Source: Methanoregulaceae archaeon (GTDB taxonomy: Archaea; Halobacteriota; Methanomicrobia; Methanomicrobiales; Methanospirillaceae). Taken from it: a DNA stretch of 64,000 nt. Positions 25,248 through 33,938 of this stretch are shown here, in pieces. Position numbers and translations under genes: made by a program. The stretch lies in the NCBI GenBank assembly GCA_021371995.1, contig JAJFVA010000020.1:62001-126000 (forward strand), written 5' to 3'. The notes beneath the pieces were generated by a model that worked only from the letters and a program-made list of their open reading frames with translations, made no database searches and had not been told where the DNA came from. Each line of letters begins with the position of its first letter. Positions within the stretch are counted from its first letter, which is position 1.

Positions 25248-26113
25248 ACCGGGCTGTCATCTACCTGCCGAGATTTTCCGAGGCAGCCGCCAGGGTTGCC
25301 TCGGTGCTTGGTGCCGGGATGGTAGAATATTCTTCCACGGCATTTTCAGATACTATTGCCAGCTGCAGGGAGATCGCTGCAGTGATGTCCGTCGGGATCG
25401 CAGTGAGGGGAATTGCCCCCCACCTTCAGGACAAGTGGACGGATCCGGCGGTCGTGGTTGTTACACCCGACCTCCGTCTCGCCATTCCAATAACCGGGGG
25501 TCACCATGGGGCAAATGCAATGGCACGGGAGCTTGCCCCCCTTGGAACTATCCCGGTAATTACCACCGCAACTGAAAGGGCAGGTGTTCCATCGGTGGAG
25601 GGTATTGCAGCAGCCGGAGAGTATGTCCTCGTAAATCACGATGCATCAAAATACGTGAATGCCGCCTTCCTTGATGGAACAGCAGGGGTTTATACGGTGA
25701 AAGGCCCGGCGATTGTTATCGGTAGCACTGATACTGCATTTCTTATTGCAGACGGTGAATACAGTGTTGGAATTGGTTGCAGGAAGGATACCACGGCAGA
25801 GGAGATTGAGACCGCCGTCCGGACCGTGCTCAGCCATTCAGGAATCCGCCCTGACCAGATTCTCGTCTATGCCACCACCGCGAAAAAATCACATGAAAGC
25901 GGGATTCTTGATGCTATCCGTGCGCTCGGGCGTCCGGTACTTTACCTTGACGACCGCAGCATCAGTGCTTATCCCCCGCATTCCCGGTCAGGGGCATCAC
26001 GTATCGGTCTTTCCGGGGTTGCCGAACCATGCGCTCTTGCCACATCAAAAAATAAGGAGCTGGTCCTTGAAAAAACTGTCATCGGGGGGGTCACGGTTGC
26101 CATCGCCCGATAA
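25244..26113 (+). CDS. cbiG: Cobalt-precorrin-5A hydrolase (CbiG)
   Basis: 289 residues. It opens the ring-A lactone and releases acetaldehyde during corrin ring contraction. The N-terminal half has GIAVRGIAPHLQDKWTDPAV and LAIPITGGHHGANAMARELA; the C-terminal half has GIGCRKDTTAEEIETAV and GLSGVAEPCALA, matching CbiG N and C domains. It is not fused with another cbi enzyme. Confidence 0.93.
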   Translation: MNRAVIYLPRFSEAAARVASVLGAGMVEYSSTAFSDTIASCREIAAVMSVGIAVRGIAPHLQDKWTDPAVVVVTPDLRLAIPITGGHHGANAMARELAPLGTIPVITTATERAGVPSVEGIAAAGEYVLVNHDASKYVNAAFLDGTAGVYTVKGPAIVIGSTDTAFLIADGEYSVGIGCRKDTTAEEIETAVRTVLSHSGIRPDQILVYATTAKKSHESGILDAIRALGRPVLYLDDRSISAYPPHSRSGASRIGLSGVAEPCALATSKNKELVLEKTVIGGVTVAIAR

Positions 26114-26123
26114 TTGCAGGGGA

Positions 26124-26879
26124 ATGCTCTATGTTGTCGGGATAGGGCCGGGGAGCCCTGAGCAGCTGACCAGGCGGGCACGGGAGGCTCTCTTACAGTC
26201 TGACGTGATCATTGGTAACGATTCATACCTTGCACAACTAGGGCCGCTCATCGAAGGAAAAGAGGTGATCCGGAGCTCCATGGGACAGGAAGTAAAACGA
26301 GCAAAGCGATCCATTGAACTTTCAAAAACACGTGTTGTATCAATGGTAAGCGGCGGCGATGCCGGGGTCTACGGCATGGCAAGTATTGTCCTTGAAGTCC
26401 TTGAGCACGAAGGTACCGGCATCCCTGTCGAGGTAATCCCGGGTGTCACTGCCGCAAACGCTGCTGCTTCACTTCTCGGTTCTCCCCTTTCCGGTGATTT
26501 TGCCGCGATCAGCCTCTCCGATCTCCTCACCCCGATCGAGGTGATCGAAAGGAGGCTCCATGCCGCTTTTTCGATGGGTATCCCTATCGTTCTCTACAAT
26601 CCAAAAAGCAGGGGGAGACCTCATAATTTTGCCCTGGCCATGGAGATTGCCGGGAAATACAGGGGTTCAGGAACCCCGGTTGGGATTGTAAAGAACGCTT
26701 ACCGGGAAGGCGAGGAGGTCATGGTCGTCACCCTTGGTGAGATCGCACTCGCTGACAGGATGGTGGATATGCACACAACCGTGATTGTAGGTGGCGAAGA
26801 GAGCAGGATATGGAGGAACGGACAGCATGCCAAAGGAATCATCACCCCGCGTGGTTACCACAGGAAATACCTATACTGA
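26124..26879 (+). CDS. cbiH: Cobalt-precorrin-3 C17-methyltransferase (CbiH)
   Basis: 251 residues, tetrapyrrole methylase. It methylates C17 with ring contraction. LYVVGIGPGSPEQLTRRARE, MVSGGDAGVYGMA, VIPGVTAANAAASLLGSPL and IPIVLYNPKSRGRPHN are hallmarks of CbiH/CobJ. The frame is open far upstream inside cbiG, but the ATG at 26124 with a GCAGGGG site gives the normal start. Its last 53 nt overlap cbiC. Confidence 0.93.
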   Translation: MLYVVGIGPGSPEQLTRRAREALLQSDVIIGNDSYLAQLGPLIEGKEVIRSSMGQEVKRAKRSIELSKTRVVSMVSGGDAGVYGMASIVLEVLEHEGTGIPVEVIPGVTAANAAASLLGSPLSGDFAAISLSDLLTPIEVIERRLHAAFSMGIPIVLYNPKSRGRPHNFALAMEIAGKYRGSGTPVGIVKNAYREGEEVMVVTLGEIALADRMVDMHTTVIVGGEESRIWRNGQHAKGIITPRGYHRKYLY

Positions 26880-27495
26880 CCTTGGGGCATCGACCGCCGA
26901 GGCGTTTGAGATCTCCCGGACGAGCAGGGCAATTGCGCGGGAGAAGATTGGAGATGCAGACTATGAAGACCGGATCCGTCAGCGATGCTCAATTGCAGTT
27001 GGGGATTTTGCCATGGCAGGACTCCTTCGGTTTCATAAAAAGCCGGTAGAAGCGGGCCTTACCTCACTCTCTGTTTCTGCCCCAGTCATCACAGATATCA
27101 GGATGGTTCAGGTCGGTATCCAGAAGAGGGGGCATTCAAGCCCGGTTATCTGTGCCCTTGACTACGGGGCAGAGGTAGCTTCAGCCAAGGGGATCACCCG
27201 AAGCAGAGCAGGAATCCTGGCCCTCAGGGACCAGCTGGACGGTTCAGTTATCGTGATAGGAAATGCTCCCTCTGCACTCCTCTCTGTCTGTGACCTGATC
27301 AGGGAAGGGTGCCATCCGGCGCTTGTTATCGGTACACCCGTTGGATTTGTGAAAGCAGCAGAATCAAAGGAGGAACTGCGGACCCTCGATATCCCCTCAA
27401 TCTCAAACGAAGGTACAAGAGGCGGGACACCAGTCGCGGTTGCAGCAATAAACGAGATCATTACCATCTATGCCGAGATCCAACGAGATTCCTGA
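26827..27495 (+). CDS. cbiC: Cobalt-precorrin-8 methylmutase (CbiC)
   Basis: 222 residues. It moves the methyl group from C11 to C12, forming cobyrinate. IRQRCSIAVGDFAMAGLLRF, the SVSAPVITDIRMVQVG stretch and GTPVGFVKAAESKEEL are typical. The ATG at 26827 was chosen; the family N-terminus begins there and AGGAACGG precedes it. The 53-nt overlap with cbiH is long for this operon. Confidence 0.92.
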   Translation: MPKESSPRVVTTGNTYTDLGASTAEAFEISRTSRAIAREKIGDADYEDRIRQRCSIAVGDFAMAGLLRFHKKPVEAGLTSLSVSAPVITDIRMVQVGIQKRGHSSPVICALDYGAEVASAKGITRSRAGILALRDQLDGSVIVIGNAPSALLSVCDLIREGCHPALVIGTPVGFVKAAESKEELRTLDIPSISNEGTRGGTPVAVAAINEIITIYAEIQRDS

Positions 27496-28504
27496 AGAGG
27501 TTACCGACCCGGTGACAGGTTTTACCTATCCGGGTCCATGGGTCGCTGCCTGCAATGACGAGTCCAGGCTTGCCCTTGTCAGGGCAGGACTTGCCGTCCT
27601 TACCTCGTCAGGTACTGTCCTTAAACGTGGATATACGACCGGTATCACGGCTGCTGCCTGCTGCAAAGCAGCCATCCTCTCCCTTTACGAAATTACCCGG
27701 GAGGTTGAAGTGGCTACCCCTTCCGGTATCAGGGTCATTCTTCCGGTCCGGGCTTTCCGCGGTGTGGCTTCGTGCCGGAAATATTCCGGAGATTACCCTG
27801 GCGATGTTACGGCCGGGATTCTCTTCATTGCCGAATGTACTCCGGCTCAAGAAGAGATATCACTCTACCCTGGCGAAGGAATCGGCCGCTTCTCCAGAGA
27901 CACGCCACGGCACCGGAAGGGGGAGCCGGCTATCAGCACCCCGGCCCTGGGTTCAATCCTTATCGCCATTCACGAGGGGTTGAGGATGACCGGGCTTTCA
28001 GGAATCACCATTCATCTCAGTGTGCCGGACGGAGGGGTTGTTGCAGAAAAAACTCTCAACCCACAAATCGGTATAAAAGGAGGTATCTCTGTTCTCGGAA
28101 CAACCGGTCTCGTCGAGCCATGGGACGACCATCTCACTGAATCGGTGATGGAACGGGTCAGGAACTCCGAGAGGGTTGTGCTCACCACCGGGCGGACTGG
28201 TCTCCGGTACGCCCGCCTCCTCTTTCCGGATCATGAAGTGGTACTTGCAGGGTCACATCTGAAAGCGGCGATTGCAGAAGCACGAGGACCCGTTGTCCTG
28301 TGCGGACTTCCCGCGCTCATCCTGAAATTCCTTGATCCGGATCTGTCCGGTTCAAGTGGCTATGCAACGATTGAAGAATTCTCCACCCGTCCGGAATTCA
28401 ATGAAAGGATGCTCGCCGCATTCAGGAAGGGAAAGGAGAGATACCCGGGGTTACGGGTCGTTATTGTTGACCGTAACGGTTCCATCATGGGAGATTCAGG
28501 ATGA
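27470..28504 (+). CDS. cbiD: Cobalt-precorrin-5B C1-methyltransferase (CbiD)
   Basis: 344 residues. It methylates C1 of cobalt-precorrin-5B. The core motif LKRGYTTGITAAACCKAA begins at about residue 51, after an N-terminal extension (DPVTGFTYPGPWV) seen in methanogen homologues. GIKGGISVLGTTGLVEPW is also diagnostic. It overlaps cbiC by 26 nt and cbiE by 4 nt. Confidence 0.93.
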   Translation: MPRSNEIPEEVTDPVTGFTYPGPWVAACNDESRLALVRAGLAVLTSSGTVLKRGYTTGITAAACCKAAILSLYEITREVEVATPSGIRVILPVRAFRGVASCRKYSGDYPGDVTAGILFIAECTPAQEEISLYPGEGIGRFSRDTPRHRKGEPAISTPALGSILIAIHEGLRMTGLSGITIHLSVPDGGVVAEKTLNPQIGIKGGISVLGTTGLVEPWDDHLTESVMERVRNSERVVLTTGRTGLRYARLLFPDHEVVLAGSHLKAAIAEARGPVVLCGLPALILKFLDPDLSGSSGYATIEEFSTRPEFNERMLAAFRKGKERYPGLRVVIVDRNGSIMGDSG

Positions 28505-29112
28505 AAGTTGTTGGAGTTGGCTGCGGACCCGGACTGCTCACCGAGCAGGCCATCTCGGCCATTTCAGGTGCAACGATAATATATGGCTCAAAGAGGGCGA
28601 TTGCGCTTGCTGCTGCATATATTCCGAAAGGGTGTGAAGTGCGGGAGATTACCACGTTCCGGCCGGAAATGCAGATCCCTGAATATGCTGTCGTTCTCTC
28701 AACCGGTGATCCCCAGCTTGCCGGCCTTGGATACCTTGGAGGGGATGTCGTTCCCGGTATTTCATCACTCCAGATTGCTGCTGCGAGGCTCGGTATTCCG
28801 CTTGAACAGGTATCAGTGGTCGTGGCCCATGGCAAAGAACATGAAGGGGCTCTTGCTGAGGTGGCAGCAGAAGTGGAGCGCGGAAAGATCGTCTTTCTCG
28901 TTGCTGATCCGAAATTATCCACGGCGGCGCTTGGCAGGGCCCTTGCAAGGTCCGGAAAAGGGATATCGGTTGCCCTCTGCGAAGACCTGGGATATCCCGG
29001 CGAGAGAATACGAATTGGTACCGTTTCCGAGCCCCCGGTGCCGGTCTCCCGGCTTTTCTCGGTCATGGTCGGCAGGATAGTCCTGTCCCCTGAAAAAAAA
29101 CAGATCCAGTGA
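28501..29112 (+). CDS. cbiE: Cobalt-precorrin-7 C5-methyltransferase (CbiE)
   Basis: 203 residues, tetrapyrrole methylase. It methylates C5 and works together with CbiT. VGVGCGPGLLTEQAI, LSTGDPQLAGLGYL and VVPGISSLQIAAARLG fit CbiE/CobL N-terminal domains. It is the last recognised cobamide gene of the block. Genes for cobalt-precorrin-6A reductase (cbiJ), cobalt chelatase (cbiX) and amidation (cbiA, cbiP) are not in the window. Confidence 0.92.
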   Translation: MKVVGVGCGPGLLTEQAISAISGATIIYGSKRAIALAAAYIPKGCEVREITTFRPEMQIPEYAVVLSTGDPQLAGLGYLGGDVVPGISSLQIAAARLGIPLEQVSVVVAHGKEHEGALAEVAAEVERGKIVFLVADPKLSTAALGRALARSGKGISVALCEDLGYPGERIRIGTVSEPPVPVSRLFSVMVGRIVLSPEKKQIQ

Positions 29113-29116
29113 AGGG

Positions 29117-29124
29117 CATATAAG
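29117..29124 (+). promoter_or_regulatory. TATA box before the 59-residue membrane protein
   Basis: GCATATAA lies 5 bp after the cbiE stop and about 50 nt before the next ATG. It gives a predicted leader of about 24 nt, containing a GGGAGAG ribosome-binding site. Confidence 0.4.
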
Positions 29125-29169
29125 GGAGCACCGCCTATCTCTTCTGAAAAGAATAAGGGAGAGTGAACC

Positions 29170-29349
29170 ATGGAGAAAGCAACAAAGAAACAGTTGAGCC
29201 TGCTCTGTTTTCTGGCCGGTTTTATTCTTGTACTCATCCAGGACCTCAAGGGATTTTCCACAATTGATATGGGGTTCTCATGGCCATGGGCAGTCATGTT
29301 CTATACCGGGCTCCTGCTCATGATGATTGGGTATTATCTCAGGGGATAA
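29170..29349 (+). CDS. Small two-helix membrane protein, 59 residues
   Basis: An uninterrupted frame of 59 codons with a good ribosome-binding site (GGGAGAG, 8 nt before the ATG). It has a basic N-terminus (MEKATKKQ), a first hydrophobic helix about residues 9-24, a short loop with DLKGFSTIDMGFSW, and a second helix about 34-55 ending in YYLRG. No family is recognised. It follows cbiE by 57 bp but seems to have its own TATA box. It could be unrelated to corrin synthesis or a small accessory of cobalt or cobamide handling. Confidence 0.6.
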   Translation: MEKATKKQLSLLCFLAGFILVLIQDLKGFSTIDMGFSWPWAVMFYTGLLLMMIGYYLRG

Positions 29350-29418
29350 ACACGGCCCAGAAATTCCGGATACCCCGGTTCAAAACGGCCGGCCGAAATC
29401 ACGCAGTCCCGGTCAGGA

Positions 29419-30258
29419 TCAGGGAATTTTCACAAAATCCCGGTCCCGGACAATGAATCCTTCGGTAATCAGGGTAGCCAGGACAGGATCGATCCGTTCC
29501 GCGGGCAGGTCAAGCTCCTGGTAGAGATCCGAAGTAAGCGTACATCCGTTCCTGACCAGGAATGAAAGGATCCTCCCCCTCACCTGACGGACCGAGCCTT
29601 CGAACGGAGATTGTTTTTTGTATTGCACGCTCCGGCGATTGGGATTCTCACGGGTCTTTCCAAGGTATGAGCCATAGTCCATCAGGGCATAATACCAGTC
29701 CCGCGGATTGGCATGATCAAGGGTTTCTGCAACCAGGGGGAGGATTTCGCTGTCTGAGACAACAGGGCGGTCGCCGAAATAGCAGTGGATGAATACCCTC
29801 CTGATATTTGTCTCGATGAGCAGGGAAGGTTTTCCGAATGCAAACGCCTGAAGTGCTGCTGCAGTGGCCTTGCCGATACCCGACAGGGAGCAGAGTGACT
29901 TCTCATCTTCCGGAAGGATTCCGTTCCATTCATTCATGACCCGGGAAGCGGTCCTTTTAAGCGCCAGTGCACGCCTGTTATACCCAAGACCCTGCCATTC
30001 ACGGAGCACCTCTTCAACAGGAGCGGCATCAAGGGCAGCAAAATCCGGGAATCTCGTGATGAACCCGTCATACATCTCCTCCACCCGTTTTACCTGTGTC
30101 TGCTGGAGCATTATTTCAGAGACAAGGATCCGGTAAGGGTCACGGGTATTCCTCCATGGCAAATCCCTGCAGTGATGCCTGTAAAAATGATAGATCTTCT
30201 TCCGGAATTCCAAGGGAGTTAAACTCGGGGGCTTTCCCGGAATATCAGGCCCGTTCAT
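29419..30258 (-). CDS. MutY-like HhH-GPD DNA glycosylase lacking the iron-sulfur cluster
   Basis: 279 residues. The N-terminus matches MutY (LPWRNTRDPYRILVSEIMLQ, with Glu48 in SEIMLQQTQV), and the helix-hairpin-helix is at LSGIGKATAAA. Two changes stand out. The catalytic Asp of the family is replaced by Glu149 (LLIETNIRRV). Also, residues 190-222, where the four cluster cysteines would be, contain no Cys. The C-terminus looks like a small winged helix rather than the MutT-like domain of MutY. Similar proteins occur in methanogens, some mislabelled HesB. Probably a base-excision glycosylase of unknown specificity, in an operon with photolyase (4-nt overlap). Confidence 0.82.
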   Translation of the reverse strand: MNGPDIPGKPPSLTPLEFRKKIYHFYRHHCRDLPWRNTRDPYRILVSEIMLQQTQVKRVEEMYDGFITRFPDFAALDAAPVEEVLREWQGLGYNRRALALKRTASRVMNEWNGILPEDEKSLCSLSGIGKATAAALQAFAFGKPSLLIETNIRRVFIHCYFGDRPVVSDSEILPLVAETLDHANPRDWYYALMDYGSYLGKTRENPNRRSVQYKKQSPFEGSVRQVRGRILSFLVRNGCTLTSDLYQELDLPAERIDPVLATLITEGFIVRDRDFVKIP

Positions 30259-31628
30259 GAATGACCTAGCGCTTCGATACGGGCAACATACCGGCCTGCA
30301 TCAAATTTCCGGTTCAGCCCGGCAGCGTTCATGTAGCGGATCTTTCCGAATACCGGGCGTTCCTGCCATGCCCGGTCGTGCTTGCCGAAACACCAGGCAA
30401 TTCCCGCATACCCATTCGGGTCCCGACCATCAAGCTCGTACCGGTTATTGAGGGCAAGCGCAGTCCGGTATGCCTCTTCCGGGGTCTCTGACCATTCAAG
30501 TATCTTCTTTCCCCAGTACATCCGCATGTACCCATGCATCTTGCCCGTGAGTACCATCTCCCGTTGTGCTGCATTCCAGTACGGGTCGTGGGTCACGGCA
30601 GATTCAAACTCGGAGAATCGGTACGTATACTCACGCTGGTCACCCGAATGATCTGAAAGGGTCTTTTTTGCCCAGTCCGGAAGGCCGGAGAATTCGTCAT
30701 AGAAGGGATTGTAGTGCACGAAGTTTATCGAGAGCTCTCTCCGGACAATCAGCTCTTCCAGGTAGGTTCCTGCAGAGGGGCTTTTTGTTTCGAGAATTTT
30801 CTGTGCGATAAAAAGAGGGGATATCTGCCCGAAATGGAGATACGGGCTCATGCAGGAGAGAACGCCCGTCTCGGGGTCATTCCGGTATGTTGGATAGCGA
30901 TCAAGATTCTCCCGGATAAACCGGTTGAGAATATCCTGTGCCGAATTCTCACCGCCACTCCATGGAAGCGGGTCAGGCTGCCCGGAGCGGTTTTTTCCGG
31001 GATTGTCACCAGATACCTTATTCACCAAGGTTTCAATGGTCTCTTCCTTCACGGAACCGGCATCCATATCAAGGGATGACCGGGCAGGTTTTTTCTGTTC
31101 CAACGGCATTAGAAACCGATCAAGCCTGGATGTGATCTTCTTCCTGAATGTTGCTGCAGACCATTCTTCCTTTGGGGAAGCGATGGTAACAGGTACAATC
31201 ACATCGGTCTCCACTTGTACCAATGGGCATTCAAGCTCGTGTGCCACCTGCTCCCGCCATCTTTTCTGGAATCTAAGGTATCCCCTGTCGGTCACAACCA
31301 GTGCAGCATCATCTCCCAGAGCAAGGAGGGCCGCACCTGGTGATCCTGTTATGATAACAAACCGGACCCCCTGATCGTTCAGTGTCTTTGAAAGGGCCAA
31401 AAGACCCTCTGTCATGAACCTGTAATGAGGACGTGCTGCTTCCAGGTACCCGGGAATCAGGTTAAAACAGGCGATGAGTGGAAGGGAGAGGTGGTCTGCC
31501 ATTCTGACCGCATACTGGTAGGCATGGTTGCAGGTTACCCGTGGTGCAGCCTGCATCCAGTAGAGGACATACCGGCCTTTCTTCAAGGGTTTTTGCGAGA
31601 GATCTTTTATCCTCTCCTCCTGGATCAT
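30255..31628 (-). CDS. phr: Class II deoxyribodipyrimidine (CPD) photolyase
   Basis: 457 residues. It repairs cyclobutane pyrimidine dimers using light and FADH-. The sequence follows class II enzymes such as that of Methanosarcina mazei: an N-terminal VLYWMQAAPRVTCNHAYQYA Rossmann part, SPYLHFGQISPLFIAQKIL, EELIVRRELSINFVHYNP, and MHGYMRMYWGKKILEW with GIAWCFGKHDRAW in the FAD domain. It is the first gene of a two-gene repair operon with the MutY-like glycosylase. Confidence 0.95.
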   Translation of the reverse strand: MIQEERIKDLSQKPLKKGRYVLYWMQAAPRVTCNHAYQYAVRMADHLSLPLIACFNLIPGYLEAARPHYRFMTEGLLALSKTLNDQGVRFVIITGSPGAALLALGDDAALVVTDRGYLRFQKRWREQVAHELECPLVQVETDVIVPVTIASPKEEWSAATFRKKITSRLDRFLMPLEQKKPARSSLDMDAGSVKEETIETLVNKVSGDNPGKNRSGQPDPLPWSGGENSAQDILNRFIRENLDRYPTYRNDPETGVLSCMSPYLHFGQISPLFIAQKILETKSPSAGTYLEELIVRRELSINFVHYNPFYDEFSGLPDWAKKTLSDHSGDQREYTYRFSEFESAVTHDPYWNAAQREMVLTGKMHGYMRMYWGKKILEWSETPEEAYRTALALNNRYELDGRDPNGYAGIAWCFGKHDRAWQERPVFGKIRYMNAAGLNRKFDAGRYVARIEALGHS

Positions 31629-31710
31629 GAAAGAGGATGGTCTCTTCCCCTACATTACCATTCTCTGCTCCCGTCCCTGTGGGTATTTGGAAAGACGATG
31701 AGACAAAAAA

Positions 31711-32058
31711 TTATCTGCCTGGTATCCTATGCGACGAGATCAGGGGCAGTCCAGCGGTCCTGAAATAATTCACCCAAACTGTCCCGTTTGCTGTACCGAG
31801 TGTCAGGGATGAATCCCAGGTCAGGCCGGCAGGATTTACACTTTTGTAGGAGGTAATCCATTCTGTTTTGTCGATCCCGGCGCCAATAGTACTCCGGGTT
31901 ACTGATACTGTCTCATTTACCGATCCCTTCACTGACACACTTGTGGCGGTTGAGATGTAACTCCCGGTAGAGAGAATTCCTGCAGCTGCAACAGTCCCCG
32001 TAAGAAAACTGATCATAATAAACAGCATGATTAGTGTGGTGCCAATTCCTGTCTTCAT
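31711..32058 (-). CDS. Small secreted protein of unknown function
   Basis: 115 residues from the ATG at 32058, chosen because GGGAGG lies 5 nt before it; an upstream start would add 18 residues before the signal. Residues 3-26 form a signal peptide (TLIMLFIMISFLTG, AAA cleavage region). The mature part is rich in Ser, Thr and Gly with beta-strand character (ATSVSVKGSVNETVSVTRST). No family recognised. Single gene between photolyase and MutL. Confidence 0.6.
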   Translation of the reverse strand: MKTGIGTTLIMLFIMISFLTGTVAAAGILSTGSYISTATSVSVKGSVNETVSVTRSTIGAGIDKTEWITSYKSVNPAGLTWDSSLTLGTANGTVWVNYFRTAGLPLISSHRIPGR

Positions 32059-32155
32059 TGTGTCCTCCCAAAGTCCCTGCAGGGAATCATGTTCGTACAG
32101 GAAATAGGCCATAGGGTATAAAAGGTTACTGAACCTGGCGGTTCAACAAACTACA

Positions 32156-33931
32156 TCAGACCCTTTTGAAGAGTTCATCCAGCTTCCGTTTCCCGAATAG
32201 CACCATTGTCGGTCTTCCATGGGGGCAGGTATAAGGATTTTTTGTCCTTGCAAGTTGCTCCAGGAGCTGTCTGCACTGGTCGGTGGTGCACTCCGCCCCT
32301 GCCTTGATCGCTCCCCTGCAGGCAACCATACGCCTCAATTGCTCCCGCGTGTCAACCCCCCGGACCGTCCCAGGGGCAATTATCCCGGCAATAATCTCCC
32401 GGATCTCTCGGGGTTCGATATTTTGTCCGAGCAGCACTGGCACTGTCCGGACAAGAAATGTTCCAGGACCAAACCCCTCAATCAGAAAACCTTCCTCAGC
32501 AAGAAGCGGAAGAGAACCCGCAAGGGTCTCGCTCTCACCAGGAGAGAGCGAGAGAACAACAGGGTCTATCAGTTCCTGTATCTCGCGATTGCGTTCAGAA
32601 CGTTCCTGAACCTGTTCATATAATACCCGTTCATGGGCTGCATGCTGGTCGATGACAAGGAGATCATCACCGGGGGTGGTTGCGAGGATGTACAGGCTCC
32701 CGAGCTGCCCGATAATCTCATATTCAGGAAGTTTTGATTCCACCTGCGCATCAGTCTGTCTTCCGGTCAGGCTGAGCTGGCGCCCGGTGGTAATCCGTTC
32801 CCTGAGGAGTGGTTCCTTCACTCCGGATCCTTTCTCTTCGGGTATGCTGTACTGGACCCCTGCTGCATTTTCCACTCGGGGAAAAGCAGCCGGTCCGGCA
32901 CCAGCTTCAGGGATAAGGCACTCCCGGGCCAGGCTCTCTCTAATGACTGATACTATCTCTTTTCTGATCTCGTCCTCCCGGCTCAGCCGGACTTCCCTCT
33001 TTGTCGGATGCACATTGACATCAACTTCTGAGGGGGCAAGGGTAAAGTCAAGGAATACAACAGGATAACGGTCGGCAGGCATCAGGGTGTCATAAGCTTC
33101 CCTGATTGCACCGGCAATGGCCCGGGAGGCGACACTCCGCTTGTTTACCGAAATATACATCTGGTACTGGTTTTTCCGTGTCAGGGATGGATATGAGATA
33201 TACCCCTCCACTAGTACTCCCCGGCCACCCCGCTGCACCCTGATAAGCTGCCGGGCGAGGGGAAGGCCATAAAGATGGATAATCGCATCCATAAGCCCCC
33301 CGCCCGGGACGGAAAGAATCTGGCGATCGTTATGGCTGAGCTCAAATGCAATCTCCGGGTGGGTGATGACCAGTCGCTCGATAATGCCGGTGATGAGTGC
33401 AATCTCGGTCGCTGTTGATTTCTGGAACTTCCCGCGGGCTGGAGTGTTAAAAAAGAGTTCCTCGATGGTAATCACCGTTCCGGACGGGCATCCGGTTTCG
33501 GACTCCCCCTGAATCTCCCCGCCCCTGTTTACAATTTTTGTCCCCGAAATCCCGGTCCCTTCACGGCTTTTTGTTACAAGAGTGACATGAGCCACCGATG
33601 CAATGCTTGCAAGCGCTTCGCCGCGAAAGCCAAGGGTTTTGCAGGTGAAAAGATCATCGATTCCCGATATCTTGCTCGTTGCATACCGTGAAAATGCCAA
33701 TAGGGCATCATCAGGGTTCATACCGCATCCATCGTCACTCACCTGGATGGAAGTCATCCGGTCCTTCTGCGATATGATCGACACCCTGATTCTTCCGGCC
33801 CCGGCATCGATTGAATTTTCACAAAGTTCTTTTACCACCGATGCAGCCCGCTCCACCACCTCCCCGGCAGATATGCGGATCACCGTGCTTTCATCAAGCA
33901 CCCTGATCCGGGAACCATGGCTGCCTGTCAT
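32156..33931 (-). CDS. mutL: DNA mismatch repair protein MutL
   Basis: 591 residues. The N-terminal GHKL ATPase has IRISAGEVVERAASVVKEL, ENSIDAGAG, DDGCGMNP and GFRGEALASIASV. The C-terminal dimerisation part holds DQHAAHERVLYEQ, followed by ACRGAIKAGAECT and CPHGRPTM, as in MutL proteins with the endonuclease-type C-terminus; the DQHAAxER segment is that site's signature. It is encoded 7 bp after mutS on the same strand. MutSL in Methanomicrobia is generally regarded as of bacterial origin. Confidence 0.95.
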   Translation of the reverse strand: MTGSHGSRIRVLDESTVIRISAGEVVERAASVVKELCENSIDAGAGRIRVSIISQKDRMTSIQVSDDGCGMNPDDALLAFSRYATSKISGIDDLFTCKTLGFRGEALASIASVAHVTLVTKSREGTGISGTKIVNRGGEIQGESETGCPSGTVITIEELFFNTPARGKFQKSTATEIALITGIIERLVITHPEIAFELSHNDRQILSVPGGGLMDAIIHLYGLPLARQLIRVQRGGRGVLVEGYISYPSLTRKNQYQMYISVNKRSVASRAIAGAIREAYDTLMPADRYPVVFLDFTLAPSEVDVNVHPTKREVRLSREDEIRKEIVSVIRESLARECLIPEAGAGPAAFPRVENAAGVQYSIPEEKGSGVKEPLLRERITTGRQLSLTGRQTDAQVESKLPEYEIIGQLGSLYILATTPGDDLLVIDQHAAHERVLYEQVQERSERNREIQELIDPVVLSLSPGESETLAGSLPLLAEEGFLIEGFGPGTFLVRTVPVLLGQNIEPREIREIIAGIIAPGTVRGVDTREQLRRMVACRGAIKAGAECTTDQCRQLLEQLARTKNPYTCPHGRPTMVLFGKRKLDELFKRV

Positions 33932-33938
33932 CTCTCAG

